Shown here: positions 1 through 13,400 of the stretch, in pieces
Position numbering within the stretch: the stretch's first letter is position 1
How the letters are laid out: each line of letters starts with the position of its first letter
Notes under the pieces: generated by a model
Seen by the model: only the letters and a program-made list of their open reading frames with translations
What the model was told of the DNA's origin: nothing
The model's database searches: none
Origin: Alisma plantago-aquatica
Lineage: Eukaryota; Streptophyta; Magnoliopsida; Alismatales; Alismataceae
NCBI GenBank assembly: GCA_963693085.1
Contig: OY856413.1
Coordinates: forward strand, 545,824,879-545,888,878
Length of the DNA stretch: 64,000 bases
Direction: 5' to 3'
Translations under genes and position numbers: made by a program

Positions 1-2284
1 ACACCTTAGGGTGAGTGGGTTCTTCCTTCAAATAGTGTAATGCACGAAATTTGATTATAGCATCCAAATCCCTAATTGCTTAGTATGTGATTTTAAACCC
101 TGAATGTCCATTTGTTTTGTGTAGTTGCAATTTGATATGAAATGGGCTCCTTCTCTATTTGAACGACTCTCTAATGATAGATTCATATTAGAAATGTATA
201 CAACACATTCTAGAAAGAATGTCTTTCGGATTCATATTGTATGATGTAATTAGGGTTTAACCTAACTGAGATCTCACTAGAGTTTTAATCCAATTGAAGA
301 GATATCTAGACTTAAACCAAACCTAGGTCTAAATGCTCTCAATCAAGCTTAAGGCTATCATATTTCAATATCTAAAACCTTTGGGATTCATCACTAAGTC
401 TATGACTTTGATTTCACTAGTTTAATCTCGAATGACCTGTGCCACGGCCGTGGGGTGACACCACGACCGTGTTGGAGTAAATCCTAATTGAACACTTAAA
501 GATCAAAGTTTAATAAAGAGGACTGGTAATCCTATAAGTGGTTAGGATGTAACTCATGGGATATCTTAATTGAATTTTATTCTTGTTACATGATATCTCA
601 GTGAATGGTATGGAAAACCTAAATTTTGTTAAATTTCCATGGTTTCATATCTATATTGATTGTATATGATTTGTTGGAAACCATCTTTATTTAGTGAATG
701 CTTATATCCTATGAAATCCTTATGAGAGCCATGTGACAAGTGAATGAGGCAAATGAAAAGGTGAATGAGGCGAATGAAACCCTAATAGTAGGGTGTTAGC
801 ATGTGATGAATGAGTAAGGCAAATGAAACCCTAAGGATAGGGTGTTCAATGAATCATGTTATGGTGATATGAAAGGTCTCGATATGAGATGTGGTTATGC
901 TTAATTGTTGACTTGTATGTTTCTAGTGCATTTAACTTTATATGCTTGTTCTCTCTGAGTTGATATCTACATACTTCAGGGCTTCTTATTTTCAATACAT
1001 ATCTCGTAAATTGCAGGTGATGAGATATGACATGCCCTAGAAAGGGATGTTACTGAGACATGATATATGTTGAATAAATGAGTTATGATTTCTGTTTAAA
1101 ATGTACCTATAATGTTAGTGTTAGACTTAGGTGCCCTGAACACCGCAGAACCCCATTGCGCGGTCTGTACCTTTGGGGTAAAACGGTCAGCCCTGGGGAT
1201 ACGCCCAGGCATCGGAGACTCGTGTCCAACAAATACCGAATGTCTCGGTGACACGAAGTCTGAGAGGTAGGATCCCAGTCAGCCCTGGGGATACGCCCAG
1301 GCATCGGAGATCCGAGAGAATGTCCCGGTCAGCCCTGAGGATACGCCCAGGCATCGGAGACTTAGAGACCCTTCGCCTGTGTACTCAAGTAGGAGGAGTC
1401 CAATTTACACTCTTTTGAGAGTGCAGTGAGGCCCTTGTGAGCCTGAGAGTCCTGTGCAGACCAGGACGAGAAGTCAGACTTAGCATTTCCCGGGTGTGTC
1501 GCTAAGTCTTATACGGTGTGGCCGTAGTGCACTGTGAGTCTCTATGCAGAGTACACTGCATAGATCAGGGCATAAGCTAAAATATGATCATATAGGTTTA
1601 CAGAGTTCCTTATAAATGAAAGAGTTAAGGAAGACTAGAGCATAGTCTTCTAGTAGTTATTCTATGGATACAATATTTACATTCTTTGTTATTTCAATTA
1701 TATTGTTTTAGAACTGCTCAGTGTAGTATTTATTATTGTTAAATTTCATATCGTTTACTCAAAGTTATATCTGTAATCACATTAGTGCCTTAGACTGTTT
1801 CTTTGAAGTACTCATTCACTGAGCGAGTAGGCTCACCCCTCTACTCAAACATTTTAGGGTTAACCGTGTGGACTTGAAGATGGTCAGAGCATCAGTGTAG
1901 ATCTTCCACAAGAGTTAAGTATAAGATTAGTTGAGTCAGTCGGTCCTTGTCACTCTAGGTCCTCAGTAAGAGAATAGAAAGAGAGTTGTAATTACGATGT
2001 GTAATATTATTCCTCTTTTGAAATTGTATGCTAATTAGTAGGTCTTATGTGCATAAGGTGTGAGAGACATCATGAATGTTTATACATGTATCTTTACTAT
2101 TAAAGTCTGTTTAGTAAAAGAAATGTTCAGATTCCCTTGTTAAAATGATTTATGTGGTTCAATGCGAAGAAACAAGAGTTTTAAAGAAGAAGAAAAAGTT
2201 AAGGGTGTTCTTTGTATTACATATAATTCCTATCTTATGCCCTAATCTCATGATTTGAGGAAATTGTGAGATCGGGGTGTAACA
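1..2284 (+). mobile_element. 3' part of a long Ty3/gypsy-type LTR (family C, copy 1)
   Basis: The sequence ends in GGGGTGTAACA at 2284, a typical plant LTR 3' end. Its last part, including the stretch around 1810-1850 (CATTCACTGAGCGAGTAGG), is matched in reverse complement by 59829-63076, so the two are members of one LTR family in opposite orientation. No primer-binding site (TGGTATCAGAGC) follows 2284, so this is a 3' LTR or a solo LTR, not a 5' LTR. The left end lies outside the window. No coding capacity is seen. Confidence 0.7.
1183..1361. repeat. Three-copy repeat inside the family C LTR
   Basis: The motif GTCAGCCCTGGGGATACGCC, followed by CAGGCATCGGAGA, occurs three times (near 1185, 1278 and 1328), with spacings of about 93 and 50 bp. 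It is GC-richer than its surroundings. A short open frame across it on the minus strand is a by-product of the repeat. Confidence 0.7.
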
Positions 2285-2539
2285 CTATTGTAGGGGATGA
2301 CCTATCTAAGTGTTGTGATTGGATAGGGAAGATCTATCGCTTGATTTACATGATGTCTATGTACTTGTACATTATATACTTGTACAAGTTTTTACATTTT
2401 ATTAAAATCATGATTTAAAGTAATTTGAGCATATAGATCTTCCAAGTTGTTTGTCATCCACCTAAGACCTGCAACACTCAAGTAGCACGTTAGATCTACA
2501 ATAATGAAATTTTTGTCATCATCAAAACAAAGGGATTAT

Positions 2540-2906
2540 AATAATGTCCAATTTAGCCAACATGGATCTCCTTCTACCATATTGCACTTGAAAAATGCTT
2601 TAGATACATCATCTCTCTCTTATCTTGTCAGATCTTGTTACATTTTGTTAAGATGTGTTACCATCTCAATAGCATCCATGTTCTCATGTTGTTTTTGCAA
2701 CTCATAGTTCATTGAGCATAGCATTAGGCACTTGACATCTATGGCATATTCAGAGTGCTTCTTATAAGCATCCTTATCTACCTTGGGTGCAGTGGGAACA
2801 GGTTCATCTGACTCCGGTATCTCTAGGACATAGAGCTTGCGCTCTTGTATGAGAATGATTCTAATGTCCAGAATCAGTCATGAAAATAATTCTCATTCAA
2901 TTTGTC
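2540..2906 (-). pseudogene. Ty1/copia Gag fragment
   Basis: Read on the minus strand, this translates to a recognisable copia Gag segment. It starts with KLNENYF, then runs IILIQERKLYVLEIPE, DAYKKHSEYAIDVKCLMLCS, ELQKQHENMDA, and ends with KAFFKCNMVEGDP. Plant copia Gag proteins have this order: a Leu-Asn start with a Trp-rich motif, then a 'KLYVLE' strand, 'CLML.SM..ELQ' and 'EM..QL..MF'. There is a frame break near 2880 and at least two in-frame stops, in the segment after HLNKM and before ERDD. It is a dead fragment covering only the N-terminal half of Gag. No protease, integrase or RT was found beside it. Confidence 0.75.
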
Positions 2907-4191
2907 CTTCTCAAGGACTGATCACAAGAAAAACATGTTGTTCTTCACCATTAGTTTCTACAAAAGAAATTTACATTTTGTCGACACAGTTTTGATTTGA
3001 TTTAATTAAAAGGAAAAATGAATGGCATCAATTAGGCCTTTAATTAATTATCACTCCCACTATTATGTTGAAATTGATAGCCCACTATCTATTAGAAAGA
3101 TTGCAATGTACAGCCTTCTAGTGAGTCAGCCAAAATAATTATGTTATTACCCAACCATTGTCAACATCCATAACTAATTATTGAGGTAGGAAAAATTGCA
3201 GCTCATACAATTATTGAATAGATAGTATGCACAAATCCTTGTCATATCTCATCTTTATGCTTCTAGGCACTTAATATCATTAAGTTCATCTAGTTAAGCC
3301 TGACCCAAAAAAACATGATACTAATGCACCCTGCTTGGCAAGCCCACATAACTACCATCACACTTCCACAAGATAGATGATGCACCACAATTGGCGTGCC
3401 CACACTTAGTCAATCAAGCTTTTCATGTGTGTTGCTTATAGAAAGCATCTAAGAAATAATATTTTATTGGGAGATTTTATTTATATATAAATACATATAC
3501 ATATCCAATCACCACATACTTATAATATCTATCGTATACATACTATATCTACAGACGATACATAAAATCATAAAATAGGAGTAATAGTTATGGCCACACT
3601 AATGTAGTTCTTTGGAGCCACAAAGCATTTCTCTCTCGTAAGGTCCACATCATATATAGCAACCTGTAGTTGTAGAAAATATGTGTTGGAACTAGCCTCG
3701 TTGGACAAATCAACCCTTGAGTCGATCGGTTGGCCTTCTAGTCGGTCGACTGGTCTTCTTGGATCGGTCAACTAGATCTTAGATCAAGCATTTTCTAGAC
3801 TCCTCCAGTCGATCTCTTGGGCCTCCAATTGATCAATTGACTCCTCCTGTCATCTCACCTCCTTGGTCCTTCAGTTGATCGATTCAACTTCTTTGTCGGT
3901 CAACTCATACGGTGCATAATGCCTTCTTTATGCCAAAATATAAAAAATTAAAAATATCCTATTACTATTAAGCTTATGACATTGCAAAATGTAAATCTCA
4001 ACTTACACTCGAGGGGAGCATCAGGAGGAAACCATCAAATTACATATGGAAGAAGAGAGAGAGGCACGGTATGCAAACCAAATTTAAAAGTCAGGAATAA
4101 AACCATTCAACTATTCACACATATCTAGGGGGTATTGGCCAAAACCACACTTACATCCATCTTCAAAACAATTGAAGGACAACACATAAAA

Positions 4192-4195
<4 letters not shown>

Positions 4196-4244
<49 letters not shown>
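4196..4244. repeat. (TA)n microsatellite
   Basis: About 49 bp of uninterrupted alternating TA. Confidence 0.95.
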
Positions 4245-4246
<2 letters not shown>

Positions 4247-4412
4247 TATGTATCATATGTATATAGGATCTAAAGGACATTCCCTACCATATGTGGTATT
4301 TAATCAGATATTCACATTAATCATTTAAATATTTGCATCATATGTAATAAATAAATGATAAAATCAAAAACTGATCATATGGATTAAACCTCAAAACATA
4401 GTAAATTGTCAT

Positions 4413-4425
4413 GGCTCTGATACCA
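4413..4425 (-). promoter_or_regulatory. Primer-binding-site-like motif (initiator Met tRNA)
   Basis: The minus strand reads TGGTATCAGAGCC, the usual plant LTR-retrotransposon primer site complementary to the 3' end of tRNA-iMet. The upstream sequence TTTCCCTATAG resembles a copia LTR end whose terminal CA has changed. A matching LTR start could be the TGTTGGAAG motif read on the minus strand from about 5244, giving an LTR of about 0.8 kb, but the second LTR was not found. Confidence 0.4.
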
Positions 4426-7404
4426 CTATAGGGAAATATGGCAATAGAGATGGCAACAGAAACAAAATTTTCTTTCCATATTCCCCATGAAAGGGTGATA
4501 ACATCAACAACTATGGATTGCAAAGGAAGGTTTGTGAGGAATATTCATGATATTGTGGAAAGTCCAAAGACATTCCTCATAATAACGTGCTTGTTTTTCA
4601 AGCAACACCTACATTTTTGTTAGTGACAGACTCCTAGAGTAGCACCTCTAATGGAGGCTGATAGAATCCTCCTAGCGCAGTGGAAACAACCTCAACATCT
4701 CTACGATGTCCATGTAGATGATTGAGACTCTTGTCGTTCTTCTACAACTGCCATGAAGGAGTTGTCTCTTTTATGTCAATGTGGTAGTGTTGACTTGTTC
4801 TCCCTAGTTGTCTATCCCTTTTATGGGTAGACTTTCTTTGGGCTCTCAAGTTACCAAAACTATGAGAGGACAACATTTGTCAGTGTTAGTTGTGTCTCCT
4901 TAAATCCTTGACTACCACCCCCCCTATATATATGATCTCTAGTGTTAGGGTTTCCATATCTAACGAGAGTCAAAGATATGGAATTTGATGAATTTTCAGC
5001 TACTACAGGTCATTAGTCATTTGATACACTTTTGAGTCGGTCAACTCACACCCCAAATCATTCAAATTGAATTGTTTCCTATTTGCAAACATATTGGTGA
5101 TCAATGCACAATATAATGTCAACATCAATCCTTGATCCATTCTTATTGATCATTGAACCAGGAGATGCACATGTTGAACTGGTTGATTCAGACTCTGAAC
5201 CAATCGATCCACTTTCTAGTTCAGCCAATGTTCTTCCAACACAATTTAAATTGACTTGACACTTGAGTGGTCAACTCACAGTCCTAATTCATCAATTCTT
5301 AGTCATTTTATTTAAATTGAATACCTAAACACTTTAATAATCAAATTAAGCCTTATTCATGAGTAAATCCCTATTCTAGGTGTATCCTATGTGTGTGACC
5401 CTATAGGTCCCACACTATGTTAGTAGTGAATATTCATAACTCATTTATGACATCACAAGCAATGAATGGTATCTAGAAACATATCATTGCTATCAAAGTA
5501 ATTGGAAAGTTGGAGAACAACTTCAACCTTCATTTGTGATTATTATTATAGTGATCGTGTAGTTCCTTTGTCTCTAATATCCATATTGAACTCAAGGCAT
5601 GGCAATATCATCCTCTCAATGTTCAATGCCCATTCCTTGAACTAGACCAGATTATCTGAGATGCATGTGAGGTCACATATCATATATAGATTCACATGAG
5701 TGTGTCCATACATTTTCCAGTCTCTCTTATCAAGCAGCTAGGATATCAACTTCGGTAGGAGGGACAAATCCCATCTACATCACTCACAAATCATTTCCCT
5801 TGTGTCACAATATATCCAAGCATCACCTTTATGGTAACACTTATTCAAGATCATGTTGGATGATGTCCAAATACATTAAACAACATGTGATGAGAGTAGT
5901 GACTTCAGGTCTAAGAACCACACTCACCACTAACACTATGAGAGATGATCTTGACTAGCATTTAATGGTCTCCATGTATCACTCTCAAGGTGTGTAACAT
6001 CCCTAACCTGGGTTATGCTTTAACCCTAGATGTTTTGCTTAGTAAAGTTAATTATATTCTTGCTCTTATATTTTGAAAAGTAATTAAGGCCCAAGAGGAA
6101 CATATGTTTCAATTTTAGTCCTTTTTGAATAATGTTGAAAATAATGTTTTGCCCATTTTGAACTAAAGTGCAAATTACCCAAGTTGATGGATTGACTTGC
6201 AAATGTTACATGATAAAATGTTCCTCAAGTGTTGAAGCATCATAAGAATGAAAATAATGAATATTTATGGCTTGTGAAAGCCTGAGCACCAAGAAAGAGC
6301 TTATTAAGCAATGTTTGTGCATTAAAACCTAGTTTTGGTGTAATGTGCAATTTACCCAAAACATAGGGTTCAATATGCAAAATACCACTTATAGAGAGTC
6401 CCTAATGTCTCTTGGTATCATTTATAGACAAGAAAATCAGAGGGGCATCTTATTTAAATCTCTTTGGAGGAAAGAGAATTTTGATATTAAAATAATCAAG
6501 ATTTAAGCATAATTGAAACCCTAATTCAATTTAATGCAAAAATAAAAATATTAATGGAAGTGCCCTTCAACCAAAAATGTGATGGTTGAATTTGTATAAG
6601 TATGGACTTCCTTGTGCCTTGCAATGGAACCGAAATATCTAAACTGAGTGGAGAGCCCACTCACATTAGTTAACTAAAAAGTAATATCCACTAATATTGG
6701 ATATTATTATTAAAATGGTTAAGGTGCTTAAATTGTTTTCTTTTAATTCATGGATAATGAAGAGGAATTATAAGGTGGGGTATATGGATTCGTATGCAAG
6801 GAATTTAGGGGAGTATGTGGCACCAATTTTGGGAGTTGAAGGAATTATTTATCACTTTCTCTCTCATTGAAATTCCCTTAATTGCATCCCATTTTCAACC
6901 CACATGAAAGGATTTTTCGATTCCTTTTTCGTTCCTTGTTTGGTTGAACACAAGGGAGTTTAGCAGCAACAGGAGGACGTGCCCCAACCTGTAGGTAACC
7001 TCCATAGTCATCTTCAACCTTAATTTCATGGTGGAAATCGAAATTCAATGCTTAATTTCTTCTTTTCTTCATTAAATATTCAACCTTAGCCATTCATTTC
7101 ACTCAAAGACTTGAGGACGAACCTTTGGAAGTTTAGGAAGCTTCATTCACCATTGAGAACGTGAATCTGGAAGCTAGGATTCAATTTTGAAGGCGGGTTA
7201 TATAACTTGAACCCTTAAACATCATTATTGATTTCATATTTTCATCATATGTTGATTCCTTTTTCTTTCCTGATTTTCCTTTTGATTAATTGTTGAAATT
7301 ACCATAAAGATCATAAAAAATTTAGAAGGTGTGTAGCTTGAAGATGATGATGTCATGTTAGCACACACCTTAACGAAAATCATGAGCAAATGGTTTCACT
7401 TTTG

Positions 7405-8170
7405 GTGACTAAACGGTCTCAGGACCGTTTGGTGACCAAATGGTCTCAAGACCATTTGAGGTCAAATGGTCTCAAGACCGATTGAGACCAAATGGTATCA
7501 AGACCATTTGAGGTCAAGTGATGATATGGTTGGATGAAGATCCAATGGTTACAATTGATTTAGTTCTAAAGGTTTCAACATTTGATGGTTCCTTAATTAC
7601 AAACCCTAGATCGATTGAAGTTAAAACCCTAATTCAAGTTCAATCGGTTTCATTGTTGAATTGACCATTCGGTCTTCAAACCGTTTGACCACTAAACGGT
7701 TTCAACCCATTTAGGGTTTAATAATTTTTAATTCAAACGGTCTCAAACCATTTAGGGATTTTGAAATCAAAATTGTTTGATGGTCTAACGGTCTTAAGAC
7801 CGATTGAAGATTTTGAACCAAGACCGTTTAAGGTCTAAACGGTCTTCAAGACCGTTTGAAGGTTTGAAAATTACAAGACCATTTGGAGGTCAAGTACCTC
7901 AAGACCGTTTGAGGTGAAGTAGAGTCATGGATGGATGGAGATCTAAGGGTTACATTTTGATCCACTTTAAATGGTCTCAATGTTGGATGGTTCAATGAGT
8001 GCAAACCCTAAATTGATTGGTTGAAAGAAACCCTAATTGATCCATTCAGTTTCAAGGTGGTTTGGACCAAACGGTCTTGAGACCATTTGGAGGGCAAATG
8101 ATCTCAAAACTGTTTGAAGTTTAAGGAAGTTAAAACTGTTTGAAGGTTTAAAAGTATCAAAACCATTTGG
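7405..8170. repeat. Cluster of short palindromes in family B LTR
   Basis: The palindromic motif AAACGGTCTCAAGACCGTTT and decayed versions of it (core GGTCTCAAGACC) recur many times, spaced tens of bases apart in loosely repeated units. The same cluster is present in the second family B LTR at 56,970-57,900. Confidence 0.8.
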
Positions 8171-8734
8171 AGATCTAATAGTCTCAAAGCTATGAAAGAT
8201 CAGTTAACCTTATGATTGTTAATGATGTTTATCAAAGATAATGGCTGTACCTTTAAGGTACTAGGGTGATTAGTTCTCTTTGAGGGGTTAATCTTTGATG
8301 CTTAAGGAAGCAATATCTCAACACACTATGCTAACCCTAAATGTGTGTACTTGAATGAAAGGATGTCCTAATTTAATCTAGCTTGAAGTAATCAACATCC
8401 TGGAGAGGATAACAAAGAGAGGAATTCATACATGAATGATAATCATGTAGTGATTAAACCTCAACACTCTCAACATGAATATAATATGTACTTAGGGTAT
8501 GATCCTTGATAAAGAGATCATGAAACCCTAATCGAGAAGGTTGATGTTCCCTAACCCTAATTTAGGGAAATGATAGATGACAACCTAATTTAGGGTAATG
8601 GTGTAACCCTAATCTAGGGTGATAATATGAGAAATCCCATTTTAGGGTAATATAATGAAAAACCCTAATTTAAGAGGATGCTTCATGAAACCTTAAATTG
8701 GGGAAAAGTTATAAGGAACCTTAATTCAAGATAA

Positions 8735-8845
8735 TGATGTTATGTGAAACCCTAGTATAGGGTGATGTCATGTGAAACCCTAATATAGGGTGATGTTATA
8801 TGAAACCCTAATATAGGGTGATGTTATGTAAAACCCTAATTGATA
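8735..8845. repeat. 28-bp tandem repeat with AAACCCTAA core, about four units
   Basis: Units of the form GTGAAACCCTAATATAGGG plus GATGTTAT repeat every 28 bp. The homologous array in the other LTR (58,258-58,870) is about five times longer. Confidence 0.8.
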
Positions 8846-9814
8846 AAGAGGGGAACCCTATTTCTAATAATGGAGTAGTGAATTATTTATTGGTAGGTGA
8901 AATACCTAAAGTGGTTGATAATGGATATTCTTATATCAATAATGCTTTAACTCGAGATGAGTCCATATTATTGTTAATGGTTGAATAATTCAAATGAGTG
9001 ACTTATGACCAATACATTACATGATAATGTGATGAACAGGTGCATAAAGTATTAGGATGGGAAATATCCTAATACAAGATAAGCTGATGAACTTAAGTAA
9101 GTCAAAACTGATGAGGGAAGTGATAGATCAAAACATGATAGATATCACATCCAATACCTCAAAGTTGATACACCTTGATGTACCCTAAATCTAGTATACT
9201 TGTATGAATAACACATGAAATGTGCCATGTCAACTATTACATTGAGATGTAATGAGCCTAATGCACTTTAATAGGTGTAGGCTAACATACCTTAAGAAAG
9301 GGTTAAGCCAAGTTAATAAAGTATGATGTATTTATACTCTAGTAAGGATGAGAGAGAAACTCATACCTTGTGTTGATAATCATTTATTGATAAATGATGA
9401 CAATATTTGTTGCCTAGTGAGAGGCGATAAGATGTTTGATGGCCTTGTAAGCCATGAGAGTAGTTGTTGCCTAGTGAGAGGTGACAAGATGTGTAATGGG
9501 CCTTGTGAGCCATGAGAGTAGTTGTTACCTAGTAAAAGGTAACACGATTTTATAAAGTCTCATGAAAGAAATGATAATAAACAATGGAAACTTAGTAACA
9601 TAATAATAATAACTAATGGATACAATAATAATAATGAAATCTTGGTCATACATGCTTCATGTTTATAGCCAAATAAGGGCTATAGTGTTTTGAATAAGCT
9701 TAAGGGAGATATGAGGAATAATTGAATTACATAAAGGATGTGAATAAGTATGATGGTTTGGCCAAGGTTTAATACCTAGTAAAGGTGATGTGGTATGCAG
9801 TGATGTTTGCATAG

Positions 9815-10073
9815 GATTGGTCATAACCCAATGCCTGGAATAATTGCACAGGATTGGTAATAACCCAATGCCTGGAATAATTACACATGATTGGTCATAA
9901 CCCAATACCTGGAATAATTGCACAGGATTAGTAATAACCCAATACCTAGAATAATTGCACAGGATTGGTAATAACCCAATGCCTGGAATAATTGCACATG
10001 ATTGGTCATAATCCAATACCTAGAATAATTGCACAGGATTGGTAATAACCCAATACCTGGAATAATTGTCATA
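9815..10073. repeat. 37-bp tandem repeat, seven units
   Basis: The core GATTGGTAATAACCCAATGC recurs every 37 bp from about 9815. The internal ATTGG...CCAAT makes each unit a small inverted repeat. The open frames across it on the minus strand (9663-10072) are by-products of the periodicity. Confidence 0.9.
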
Positions 10074-10403
10074 TATGTTGTCTTTGTACTCTCAGGTCCT
10101 AGGAGTCAGTACTTAGTGTTTTTATAATCGATCTGAGATCTTGGCTTGAATGACTCGAGGTTTTGTGTTGCTCATGTGTAGACCTAATAGAGCAATTGAT
10201 GTATGTAATCCTAGAGAAGATATGGTACATGGTATGTACTTGTGGGCCATAATGTACATATAATACTTTGGATCTTGTTGTTAAGAGTTTCCTGGAATTG
10301 GATCTCTTTGTAAAAGGTTTTAATTTTTAGTGATTTTTGTTAATCCGTTGTTAATGATCGCTTCCGCTTAGTTAATGATGATTTGTTCGAACGATGTGTG
10401 ACA

Positions 10404-13400
10404 CGGTGGGTCTATCTAATACATCATTGTCTAAAAAGTACCTATGTGTTTGGTTTGATATCACATATCATGACTAATGAGATTCTATCATCAACCAACA
10501 CACACTCTAGTATTATGTGTTATTGTTGTGTATTAGTTTCCACAATAACGTACAACTAGGGACATCACAAGAACGTATGTACAATTATCATATGTATGAT
10601 CTCATTATTCAGGTCCTCAACCTAAAGATGTACATCATCAAGTTTAACATCATTCTTTAGACATCTATAATGTTATATCATTATCTCATATTGAACAAAC
10701 ATATACACTAAAATTGCCTTTATTATTAATCAAATCATTTACAAGATATGACATTACAATCATCATATGATTGGATCTCTGGGCATACATACCAAAAATT
10801 TCTCTCTAAATCTTATCTACACATGCATGATGACTACCCAGAGAACATAAAATATTAGAAATCTCCTAGCATGACGAGATTTCAACAAATAGACAAAAGG
10901 ATATACCTTAGGTATGCCTCAACTTCTATATCATCATGGACATCCTAGTCATTCATGATAGGACCTTCTTGAGGGACATTCACATCCTCCCAGTAGGGAA
11001 GCCATCTACTTACATAATCAAAGATACTACAACATCAGCTTCTCATTGCTAGTTGAATCAGCACAATTGGGCATCATACACTCACAAAATAACAAAAGTT
11101 AGTAATGAGAGAAAATTGTTGGACAAAATGTGAGCGTGTTTATCTTCAACCAATAGTTTGCAAAGAATGTCAAGAAGCCTAAAATCTAGGTTTCACTATT
11201 AAAGGACAAAGTAACAAATCTAAGCCTAAAATCTAAGAGATATATCATCCCAAAGACAAATAGAGTTAAATATTGCTCAAAAACCCACAAAATCACCAGA
11301 TTTAACATTCTACTTCTGTAGGAATGCTACTTAATTTACCTCCATGTAATTATAGTAGAAAAGACAATTTTATAAATTTTGGATTTCATGGTATTTTCTC
11401 TCTCTTCTCTTCTATCCACTATTGCTAGTTGGAGTGCAAGCTCTAGTCTTCGTCATCGCTAAAAATAAGGAACATGAGGAAGATACTTGACATCCCCTAA
11501 TTTCCTCTTCTTTAAATCCATTTCTAAAAAAGTTATGAATAGGTTCCTATACTTTCATTTGAACTTCTAAAACCTTCTATTAATCATAAAAAATCACAGA
11601 AGGCTTAGAAAATTGTGAATAAAATATTGAGAATTCTTAATAGTTTGAATATCTTGAATCTTTCTTTAAAAAGATAATAAAAATATTGTAAGGAGGAGAA
11701 AAATTTTTACTTCTACAAAGGCTTGATCATATCATGGATCCTAAATCCTTGACAAAGGTACATACTCCTTCAAATTCAAATCCTTTGGGTCTCAACATGA
11801 CCTCATGTTTCAAACCTTCGATTAGATGTAACCCCAATTTATCTAAATTGCAAGGACATACTAGAAGTAGGCATTTTTCTTCCATTAGGTCCTATATCAT
11901 GAAACTAAATTATACCAATGGGTCTCGAACCATGACCTTAAACTAGACGATGTACCTTATGCTCATATCCCATTCATATGTAGCCCAAGTTACATTATGA
12001 AACCCTACATCATGTAGGTACCTTCAACTAGGTCATCAATGATGACTTCAATTATACCTCCTCTTAGAAAAGAGAAGCAATATTTTTTAGCATCTAAGCC
12101 CTCCATAATGTATGATATGTTCCTTAGGAAAGAAGCCTTACACCCAAATGAAATTCATTATGCATTCAACTGAAGCCCTGAGTTGTGAAGACATATTTTT
12201 CTTCACTCTTTTATTTCCAAAGCCTTCTTTCAATGGATTTCTTGCATTTGAAAGTCTCATATCCAATAGGCCTCATATGCTTAATTTACAAGAGATATAC
12301 TAATATGTACTTTGCATATGAGAATACCTATCTTACATAGGCAAATCTCCATGAACTTTTTATCATTTAGGGTTGTGATCATATTTCTAAATTTGGTCCA
12401 TCTGCCAAGTATCACATTGACCTAACTCACTCTGATATCTAATCACAGTAGACTAAGAGATGAAAATTCTTTAATTTTAAAATAAAGAACATTTTATTAT
12501 CTTACATGATTGCATGCTCTCGGTTGAATACCTTTCGATGTACCTCAGTCAACCTGCTTCAAATGTCTCCTCAACTCTCTAGGGGATAAATGATTATGCA
12601 GGAACACACCTTGTCTATAGACTAATCATATTGTTGGATAATCATTTGCACCTAATCTTTCTCTCTCTATAATGGTAATTGTACTAAACCATAACCAAGA
12701 AAGAAAATGAAATCATCTATGATATTCACCCTCTATGAGGTTCACCGGAACGTCCTTGACAGTCTTATCTTTTGTACCTTATGATAAAAAATGGGGGGGG
12801 GGGGCAGACTTAGCTCAAGCTTGTTGTTCTCCTACATATCTCAAACCCTTGTCTTGAGATGGGAAAACTACTAGCACCTCATTTTTGTTTATTCTTTCAA
12901 TGATAAATATTTGATAATCCCTTTGCCTAGAAATGGAGTTCATTCCATTTTTTAGCATTTTTCTTATTTTCCACCTATTTAATCCATCCATTTTTCTTAT
13001 TTTCCATAGTTTGGGGGTTTTCATACAAAAAGTATATTTTTTTGGATTCCAGTACATTTTTCCCTTTCAGTCAATTTTTCATAAGTCTTCTCACATAATT
13101 TTCCTATTTGAACTATCTTGAATGAAATGTTTACTTTTAAGTCCTACGTATATTTAGCTACCACTCACTTCACGAACATCCACATCTTTTAATAATAAGT
13201 AAGACAAATCCTCAAACTTTCACTTCTTATCGACCTTCTATTTTTAGAATTGTTTTATATATATGACTTGGTTCCATAGTCCAAATTATTTTTGTCCTAA
13301 ATATCCCCAGAACATTCCCCTAAAAATCTAGAAACTCAAATAAATAAATTATTTTCTTCTTTCCCTGGGACACTCAGTGGATGCCAACAATCTACTATGT

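Larger units (their letters stand above)
2285..5992. other. Degraded intergenic sequence, probably old retroelement debris
   Basis: No intact gene is seen. It holds a copia Gag remnant (2540-2906), a TA microsatellite and a primer-binding-site-like motif (4413-4425). Stretches at 3715-3930 and 5030-5280 are rich in GTCGATCG/GGTCAACT-type motifs, of the kind often seen in plant copia LTRs. The parts could not be assembled into one element. Confidence 0.4.
5993..10403 (+). mobile_element. Solo LTR, long Ty3/gypsy-type (family B, copy 1)
   Basis: It begins TGTAACATCCCTAACC and ends GTGTGACA, about 4.4 kb. It is flanked by AGGTG (5988-5992) and CGGTG (10404-10408), a probable 5-bp target duplication with one mismatch. 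There is no primer-binding site after the right end and no polypurine tract before the left end, so it is a solo LTR left by recombination. A second copy starts at 55317. No protein domain was recognised. Confidence 0.8.

Noticed and set aside
9663..10072. Open frame of 117 codons with repeated IPGIG-type peptides
   Set aside because: Arises from the 37-bp tandem repeat, whose period of 37 shifts frame every unit; no start context or domain.
9815..10073. CRISPR-like array
   Set aside because: Contiguous 37-bp tandem units without unique spacers, inside a plant LTR.
11734..12303. Possible coding remnant
   Set aside because: Read in several frames on both strands; translations are stop-rich and match no family I recognise.
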